A DNA stretch of 36,334 bases from JBGSMF01 sp964651475. Lineage in GTDB: Bacteria; Chloroflexota; Anaerolineae; Fen-1058. The position numbers were made by a program, and so were the translations under genes. Shown here piece after piece: positions 31,797 through 36,334 of the stretch. The notes under the pieces are model-generated. The model searched no databases. It saw only the letters and a program-made list of their open reading frames with translations, and was not told the origin of the DNA. The stretch covers positions 1-36,334 of the forward strand of contig CAZYXV010000038.1 in assembly GCA_964651475.1 (NCBI GenBank). Reading direction: 5' to 3'. The stretch's first letter is position 1. Each line of letters begins with the position of its first letter.

Positions 31797-31832
31797 AATA
31801 TCTAATACCCAATAACTGCCAGAGGAGTGGCT

Positions 31833-32243
31833 ATGACTATTAAACGCATTGATCATATTGGAATTGCGGTCGAGGATTTGGACAAATCGCTGGCGTTTTG
31901 GGAGCATGCGCTGGGGCTGCACTTGCACAAGGTTGAAAACGTGCCGGAGCAGCAGGTTGAGGTGGCCTTTTTGCCGGTGGGCGAAAGTGAAGTGGAACTG
32001 GTCAGGCCCACAGTAGAGGATAGCGGCGTGGCCAAGTGGATTCAGAAAAAGGGCGCGGGCATTCATCACATTTGTTTCGAGGTGGATGACGTTCGCCAGG
32101 CTTTGGCCGATATGGCGGCGCAAGGCGTCTGGCTGATTGACAAGGAGCCGCGCGCGGGCGAGGGCGGCAAGCTGTATGCCTTTGTGCATCCCAAAAGCAC
32201 CGGCGGGGTGCTGGTAGAGTTGTACCAGTTGCCGCAATCCTGA
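31833..32243 (+). CDS. Methylmalonyl-CoA epimerase
   Basis: The product has 136 residues from the ATG at 31833, with GAGGAG five bases upstream (a GTG two codons earlier overlaps that site). It is a glyoxalase/VOC fold of two halves. Metal ligands expected in the family appear as H8 in IDHIGIAVEDLD, His in GIHHICFEVDD (about 79) and E129 in GGVLVELYQ; AGEGGKLYAFVHP is the usual pre-motif. It interconverts (S)- and (R)-methylmalonyl-CoA, linking the carboxyltransferase product to the mutase. Confidence 0.95.
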   Translation: MTIKRIDHIGIAVEDLDKSLAFWEHALGLHLHKVENVPEQQVEVAFLPVGESEVELVRPTVEDSGVAKWIQKKGAGIHHICFEVDDVRQALADMAAQGVWLIDKEPRAGEGGKLYAFVHPKSTGGVLVELYQLPQS

Positions 32244-32268
32244 TGCTTGATTGGCTGACGAATCTTTT

Positions 32269-32332
32269 GGACACAGATGCACGCGGATGAACGCAGATAG
32301 AAATCGGCGTGTATCTGCGCCGATTCGCGTCC
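32269..32332. repeat. Dispersed repeat related to 12849-12900
   Basis: GGACACAGAT (32269-32278) and ATTCGCGTCC (32323-32332) are imperfect inverted arms. The left half has 10-bp periodic units (ACAGATGC, ACGCGGATGA, ACGCAGATAG). It is the same family as the block at 12849-12900, with the direct units on the opposite strand. No gene is seen in 32244-32594. Confidence 0.55.
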
Positions 32333-32422
32333 GGGTGTGTTTCATTTCAGTTGAAACAGGCGCGTTCACCCTTGCGAAGGTTCGCAACCTTCGCAAGGGT
32401 TCAATTCGTTTGAAACACACCC
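32333..32422. repeat. Nested palindromic repeat, copy B (core CCCTTGCGAAGGTT)
   Basis: The outer arms GGGTGTGTTTCA (32333-32344) and TGAAACACACCC (32411-32422) are exact complements. The inner arms ACCCTTGCGAAGGTT (32368-32382) and AACCTTCGCAAGGGT (32386-32400) form a perfect 15-bp stem with a 3-nt loop. It lies between convergent genes after the epimerase gene. It could end that transcript, although no T-run follows. Confidence 0.8.
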
Positions 32423-32594
32423 TTTTGATCTGGCAAGCGGTTCACACATGGTGCGCTTATTCTACCATCAAACAGGCAGATTGGGAGAAACTGGAAGCAT
32501 TTCTGTGCGGCGCGGGCCGGCCGCGCAATCAAGTTTTGTTACCAGTTTGCGTCCCCCGGGCCAATACATTCCCTTGCCGGTGGGCGGTTAAACA

Positions 32595-32627
32595 CACCAA
32601 GCCGGAGAGCGACTCTCCGGCTTGGTG
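32595..32627 (-). terminator. Strong intrinsic terminator of the secreted C39-like protein gene
   Basis: CACCAAGCCGGAGAG (32595-32609), the loop CGA and the exact complement (32613-32627) form a 15-bp stem 20 bp beyond the minus-strand stop. On the minus strand TGTTTAA follows, a short T-rich tail. Confidence 0.75.
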
Positions 32628-32646
32628 CAGGCGATTGCTTCGACGC

Positions 32647-34713
32647 CTAGCGATTGTCGCCGGTGTAGCTCATCAAGCGGTCATTGCCGGCTGTATTGTA
32701 AATGTCCACCATTACCACCAGCGGCTTGCCATTCAGGCTCTGCACCACCGCGCTGCCCTCAGCCGTGGCGCTCCAATTGTACCAGCCATTGGGATTAATG
32801 TCCCCCTGCCACTTGTACACTCCATTGACCGTCACCCGCACTTGCGAAACCGCGCTCCCCGCGTTCTGGATTTGCACGCCCGTCACCCAATTGTTGCTGT
32901 TGGTCACCTGCGGCAGGTAGGCCGTGGCCGTGGCCCAGCCCAGGCCGGTGTAGCTCTGCAAGTAACCCACCGGGTTGTACTCGTCTACCTCCACCGCCAC
33001 GTTGGTGTTGCTGCTGCTCACCACCGCCACCCCGCTCCATTGGGTTAGCGTCAACGGCGCGTTCCAAAAGCCTCGACTCTCAATAGCGTGCGCCACGGTC
33101 TGCGGATTAGCTCCGTTGCTGTCATAGTAACGAATCGTCGCCGTCGTCGAACTCGCTTCCAGGTTCTGCACCTGCAGCGAGGTCTGCCAGCCGTTCCATC
33201 CCCGCAGCACCAGCGGCACGCGCACCGTCCTGGCCCCCCCGCTGACGCCGTTATACACGCCGTTCATGCTGCCATTCGTCTCGTTGACTACCACCGCAAT
33301 GTTCTGGTTCGAGCTCACTTGCGCCGAGCCGGTGAACTGGGAGCCAAAATCAGTGTTGGCGTCATAGATTTCCGAGGCATTCGGAGCGAGGGCCGACTTT
33401 TGAACTGTCCGGTTCACACTGCCGTTCTGATTGTAATAGGTGATCGAGATGTTGGCAGACGCCGCGCCCGTGTTCAGCACGCTGATCTTGGTGTGCCAAC
33501 TCCCATAGCGCGCCAGCGCCAACGGCGTGTAAATGGTCCGCCCCGTCCTCAAGGCCGGGTCGCCCGCCGAAGCCGACACCCCGTTGTAGGCGTAGGAGCG
33601 GCCATCCGTATTCTGATCTTTCACCACCACCGACACGTCGCCGCCGGCCGCCACCACCGCCGAACCGCTATAGGCGCCTACCACGCTGCTTACGTCCACT
33701 TCCAGCACCGCACCGGCGCTAATGGCGGTGGCAGCCAGCGCGCCGGCCGGTGATCCCGAACCATAATAGAAGGTGATGCTCACATTAGCGGCGCTGGCCG
33801 CGTTGTTGCGAATGACAATGCGCGAGTTCCACCCACCCGAGTTGCTTCGCACTTTGGGCAAGTAGGTCAACGTCCGATGAAAGATAAAACCTACTTGACC
33901 ATTGACCATGGTCGTCGCCCAATCCGGGGTGTAACTCGACTCGTCGTCTCGTTGGACAGTGACCCAGTGAGTCCACCAGTGCTCCGGCGGCGTGATGTAC
34001 CAACCTGTGGTGGGCTCTGGATCCCACCCGTTATTGCCGCTGTACGCCTTGAAATAGTCGTCCCAATTCCACTGCCCCCACTGATAATCTTTGCTGAGGG
34101 GGTCTGTTGTAGGGTTTAGCGAATCGTAATAGTACATACGGTAAATAGCGCCCGGCCCGTTTACGTCCAGGGCTGACCTTTGCGATTTGTGCCCCACCAC
34201 ATCCACATTGTGGTTGCCCGCGCCAACGATAGTGATGACTGGCTGGTTGTAATGTTCAACCGCCCACAGCAGCCAGCGCGTGGCATCGTAAAGCGAGTTG
34301 TATATCCGGTAATGATAGGTATTGCCCGTATAGTGCTTCATTCCCCAGGCTTCGGCGTGCGGATCCACACCGAAATCTTTAGAGATGTTCATCTTCCGTA
34401 TATCGGACTCGCCATCGCCCACTGTGCCGGGCAGCGCAGCGTCTCGCCCGCCCAAATCGCCGCAGGTATGATCGCGCATGAAATTCCAAATGTCTCGTTG
34501 TTCGTAACGTGTGCCCGTGTTCCACCGGATGGCCGCTTGCATCGCCGCCGGCCCGCACCACCAACTACCTGGCGGCGCAGCCGAGGTTTCTATAATGAGG
34601 TTGATTGATGATTGTGGATACTTAGTCCCAGGCGGCTCATCAGCCGACACGCGCGTGACACAGAGCAATGCCAAAGCAACTACGGCCGAGAGATGTGCGA
34701 TGTTCTTGAGCAT
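32647..34713 (-). CDS. Secreted C39-like cysteine peptidase-fold protein with four beta repeats
   Basis: The product has 688 residues with AAGGAG seven bases before the ATG. The signal peptide occupies 1-24 (cleavage near VSA-DE). The papain-like domain (about 30-280) shows GSWWCGPAAMQA with the presumed nucleophile C53, His168 in GAGNHNVDVVGH and an Asp/Asn in YYDSLNP (about 197-200). Four beta-rich repeats of about 100 residues follow (283-393, 394-497, 499-598, 599-688), each with a W-x(2-5)-I-x-N-like start and a 'YYN/D...G' strand. It is probably an exported peptidase or an inactive adhesin. The end is nearly identical in DNA to the gene at 36210. Confidence 0.82.
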   Translation of the reverse strand: MLKNIAHLSAVVALALLCVTRVSADEPPGTKYPQSSINLIIETSAAPPGSWWCGPAAMQAAIRWNTGTRYEQRDIWNFMRDHTCGDLGGRDAALPGTVGDGESDIRKMNISKDFGVDPHAEAWGMKHYTGNTYHYRIYNSLYDATRWLLWAVEHYNQPVITIVGAGNHNVDVVGHKSQRSALDVNGPGAIYRMYYYDSLNPTTDPLSKDYQWGQWNWDDYFKAYSGNNGWDPEPTTGWYITPPEHWWTHWVTVQRDDESSYTPDWATTMVNGQVGFIFHRTLTYLPKVRSNSGGWNSRIVIRNNAASAANVSITFYYGSGSPAGALAATAISAGAVLEVDVSSVVGAYSGSAVVAAGGDVSVVVKDQNTDGRSYAYNGVSASAGDPALRTGRTIYTPLALARYGSWHTKISVLNTGAASANISITYYNQNGSVNRTVQKSALAPNASEIYDANTDFGSQFTGSAQVSSNQNIAVVVNETNGSMNGVYNGVSGGARTVRVPLVLRGWNGWQTSLQVQNLEASSTTATIRYYDSNGANPQTVAHAIESRGFWNAPLTLTQWSGVAVVSSSNTNVAVEVDEYNPVGYLQSYTGLGWATATAYLPQVTNSNNWVTGVQIQNAGSAVSQVRVTVNGVYKWQGDINPNGWYNWSATAEGSAVVQSLNGKPLVVMVDIYNTAGNDRLMSYTGDNR

Positions 34714-34753
34714 GGTAGACTCCTTGGTTGGGGCTGAGTTAACTAGTGTCCAA

Positions 34754-36070
34754 TCAGAATGGCTTGACGTCTGTAACGTTCCAAACTTCTGTACCCCACG
34801 GTCTCCAAATCACGTACCAGGTTTGATCGTCCGTCGTGTGGACCTCCCAAAAGGGGTTAATATCATCTGTAAACGGCTGAGCCAGGGAACGGTAAACCAG
34901 TCTTGGATCTCCGGCTACGTGGTAGCCTTTGGCTTCCACTAGTTGTTTGGCTTCGACCACAGTCACTGAGGGACAACAAGGCCAGAGGGGACCTCCTGCG
35001 CCGGAGCCCGCCAGACCTTGGCCATCCTTGACTACCCACAACTGGATATAGCTCACCTTGCCTTCCTTATAAAAGGGCACGATATAGTAATCAACTCCCT
35101 GTGGGTCCAGGTTTTTGACGAACACGGGTGTCCCTGGCTGTGCACCTTCCAAGTTTTCTTTGTAATCCGCCAAAGACATCTTGAAGCCGGTGCTGCTCAT
35201 CAATGCTCGGGCCACATCGTCCGGTCCGTTGAACGCAATCCACTCGGGGGTAGGGAATGGCCCTGGCGTGGGATACAATCCCCAGGGAGCGCTGTGCCAA
35301 TCTTCCTGCCGCGTGACCTGGGTCTCGTATCCGTCGTAGATCACGTACACCAGTTCGCCGGCTGTGGTGGGGATTTCCCAAAATGGGAACACCGGGCTGG
35401 TGCGCGGGCGATAGAGGTCACGATAGACCAGTCTTGGCTCACCCGCCGTTTGATAGCCTTGAGCTTCCGCTAACCGTTTGGCCTCGGCCGCGCTCAACGG
35501 CGGGCAACACGGCCATTCTTCTCCTGGCGCTGGCGACCAGCCTGGGCCTGACGCGCCCTGCCCGTCTTTGACCAACCATTGGTGGATGTAGGTCAATTTG
35601 CCCTTTTTGTAAAAGGGCACCAGGTAATAGTCGTCCTGGTCGAGGGGAAGGCTGAGGCGGTTGACGAATATCGGCGTTCCCGCTTGCGCGCCTTCCAGGT
35701 TGGCCTCGAAGCGGGGATCGTTCAAGTCTGCTTTGAAGCGAGGGCTATTCAAGACCGCTTTGACCACATCGTCTGGTTTGCCGAAGGGAACCCAGGTTGG
35801 CGGCGTGTATTCCATGCGCCATTTGGGGTCAGCCCAAGAGGGCAGGGTGGGCTGTGGCTCTGGCGTCAGAGTGCCCCACCAGGGTGGAGTCAGCGTGGCG
35901 AAGGGCGGAGAGGTCACGTCTTCTTCATCCAGCGGCGCTGGCGTTCGCAGCGGCGACACGCCCTGCCCGCTCTGCGGGGTGACCGACTGCGGCTCGCAGC
36001 CGGTCAGCACCAGCAGCAACACAACAATAATCAATGCTAACGCACACTTGGGTACATACGGGGTATTCAT
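34754..36070 (-). CDS. Lipoprotein with a tandemly duplicated domain, under a poly-G promoter
   Basis: The product has 438 residues from the ATG at 36070, with AGGAGGAG close upstream. The lipobox is LTGC (Cys25), followed by a Pro/Thr-rich spacer (26-90). Two copies of a domain of about 160 residues follow (91-253 and 276-434). Each contains PDDV...A, NLEGAQxGTPxFV, DYY(L/I)VPFYKxGK, a WPCCP pair of cysteines, EAKxLxEAxGY and GxPRLVYR, ending in NPFWE/FPFWE. I do not recognise the family. It is probably exposed on the outer face of the membrane. Expression may vary through the homopolymer in the promoter spacer. Confidence 0.82.
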   Translation of the reverse strand: MNTPYVPKCALALIIVVLLLVLTGCEPQSVTPQSGQGVSPLRTPAPLDEEDVTSPPFATLTPPWWGTLTPEPQPTLPSWADPKWRMEYTPPTWVPFGKPDDVVKAVLNSPRFKADLNDPRFEANLEGAQAGTPIFVNRLSLPLDQDDYYLVPFYKKGKLTYIHQWLVKDGQGASGPGWSPAPGEEWPCCPPLSAAEAKRLAEAQGYQTAGEPRLVYRDLYRPRTSPVFPFWEIPTTAGELVYVIYDGYETQVTRQEDWHSAPWGLYPTPGPFPTPEWIAFNGPDDVARALMSSTGFKMSLADYKENLEGAQPGTPVFVKNLDPQGVDYYIVPFYKEGKVSYIQLWVVKDGQGLAGSGAGGPLWPCCPSVTVVEAKQLVEAKGYHVAGDPRLVYRSLAQPFTDDINPFWEVHTTDDQTWYVIWRPWGTEVWNVTDVKPF

Positions 36071-36098
36071 TGCTCCTCCTGGGAACAAGATTTATCAA

Positions 36099-36129
36099 AT
36101 TATAACACGGGGGGGGGGGGGGATGTCAA
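36099..36129 (-). promoter_or_regulatory. Promoter with a 14-G/C homopolymer in its spacer (putatively phase-variable)
   Basis: On the minus strand an exact -35 TTGACA (36129-36124) and an exact -10 TATAAT (36104-36099) flank a 19-bp spacer consisting of T, fourteen C and GTGT. The expected start of transcription lies about 20 bp before the lipoprotein ATG. Length changes of the run (36109-36122) would alter spacing around the 17-bp optimum. Confidence 0.8.
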
Positions 36130-36162
36130 GCGGCAATGCGGCACGCTTTTCTCGAAACACAA

Positions 36163-36186
36163 CAGCCCCGCCGAAAAGCGGGGCTG
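36163..36186 (-). terminator. Intrinsic terminator of the partial paralogue gene
   Basis: CAGCCCCGC (36163-36171) and GCGGGGCTG (36178-36186) form a perfect 9-bp stem around a 6-nt loop, 23 bp beyond the minus-strand stop at 36210. The minus strand continues TTGTGTTTC, moderately T-rich. Confidence 0.7.
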
Positions 36187-36209
36187 CGTTTGCGCAAAGT
36201 AACGTGCGC

Positions 36210-36334
36210 CTAGCGATTGATGCCCACGTAGCTGGACAAGCGGTCGCCGGACGTGTTCCAATAGTTGTCCGCCAAAACGACCAGCGGCTTGCCATTCAGG
36301 CTCTGCACCACCGCGCTGCCCGCCGCGCTCACTC
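36210..36334 (-). CDS. C-terminal end of a paralogue of the secreted repeat protein (partial)
   Basis: On the minus strand the last 41 codons of a gene enter from the right edge and stop at 36210-36212. The end contains GSAVVQSLNGKPLVV and finishes GDRLSSYVGINR. It closely matches the end of the protein at 32647-34713 (GSAVVQSLNGKPLVV and NDRLMSYTGDNR). Forty-two bases are identical (32717-32758 and 36280-36321). The rest of the gene is outside the window. Confidence 0.85.
   Translation of the reverse strand, partial: VSAAGSAVVQSLNGKPLVVLADNYWNTSGDRLSSYVGINR

Noticed and set aside
32251..33048. Plus-strand open frame of 265 codons crossing the intergenic repeats and the end of the secreted protein gene
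   Set aside because: It runs through copy B of the nested palindrome and a terminator, and its translation shows no recognisable domain.
36109..36122. Poly-G run as a sequencing artefact
   Set aside because: It cannot be excluded without reads, but the run sits precisely between exact -35 and -10 hexamers, which is unlikely by accident; the exact length should be treated as uncertain.

Overview
The window looks like GC-rich chromosomal DNA of a free-living bacterium, most likely a member of the Chloroflexota (Anaerolineae/Caldilineae-like). This is an inference. It rests on a MalT/LuxR-type giant regulator, proteins with the repeated 'IPDWLK' motif, secreted proteins with Chloroflexota-style tandem beta domains, a large subunit of methylmalonyl-CoA mutase encoded without its B12 domain, and many intergenic palindromic repeats. 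I saw no rRNA, tRNA or CRISPR array.

Layout. (1) 1-3158, minus: a UbiE-like methyltransferase, an isoprenylcysteine-methyltransferase-like membrane protein and a MalT-like ATP-dependent regulator that runs off the left edge. (2) 3353-9326, minus: a tight six-gene operon for ion transport. It encodes a two-CBS protein, an ArsB/NhaD-type (SLC13-like) permease, a small PII-like protein, a CaCA-type cation exchanger, a ClC protein with CBS and TrkA-C domains, and a membrane protein of unknown function. Several junctions are overlapping stop/start codons. (3) 9651-11707: a patch bounded by 22-nt inverted repeats. It holds a truncated DUF2177 gene, a transposase HTH scrap, an intact ArsR-type (probably zinc) sensor, a small membrane protein and a decayed DDE transposase. 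(4) 11751-16479: a palindromic repeat, two methyltransferases, a small unknown protein, a membrane-anchored GAF-SpoIIE phosphatase and a small membrane protein. (5) 16490-20625, minus: NurA-like nuclease, exported phospholipase-D-like lipoprotein, a helical protein, a membrane protein with DIPDWLK repeats, and biotin ligase. A good promoter precedes the last of these.

(6) 20816-32243, plus: the metabolic core. A HIT protein, 3-hydroxyacyl-CoA dehydrogenase, acyl-CoA dehydrogenase, a small unknown protein, a zinc-less MDR oxidoreductase, a membrane protein and a ComEA-like lipoprotein precede a propionate/methylmalonyl module. That module comprises a 12S-type carboxyltransferase, a cupin, a 5S-type carboxyltransferase, a biotin carrier protein, the methylmalonyl-CoA mutase large subunit and methylmalonyl-CoA epimerase. 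Together these could interconvert succinyl-CoA and propionyl-CoA while moving a carboxyl group between methylmalonyl-CoA and pyruvate/oxaloacetate. The biotin ligase encoded nearby would charge the carrier protein. Neither a biotin carboxylase nor the B12-binding mutase subunit is in the window. (7) 32595-36334, minus: a secreted C39-like cysteine-peptidase-type protein with four beta repeats, a lipoprotein with a duplicated domain, and the C-terminal end of a paralogue of the first.

The most striking non-coding signal is in front of the lipoprotein. A consensus -35 (TTGACA) and a consensus -10 (TATAAT) are separated by a spacer containing 14 consecutive G/C pairs, the architecture of a phase-variable promoter. 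Shorter G/C runs lie inside two neighbouring exported or membrane-protein genes. The intergenic DNA is rich in mobile or structured repeats: two heptanucleotide tandem arrays, two copies of a nested palindrome with the core CCCTTGCGAAGGTTG, a small MITE-like element whose ends match the end of the transposase remnant, and others listed below.
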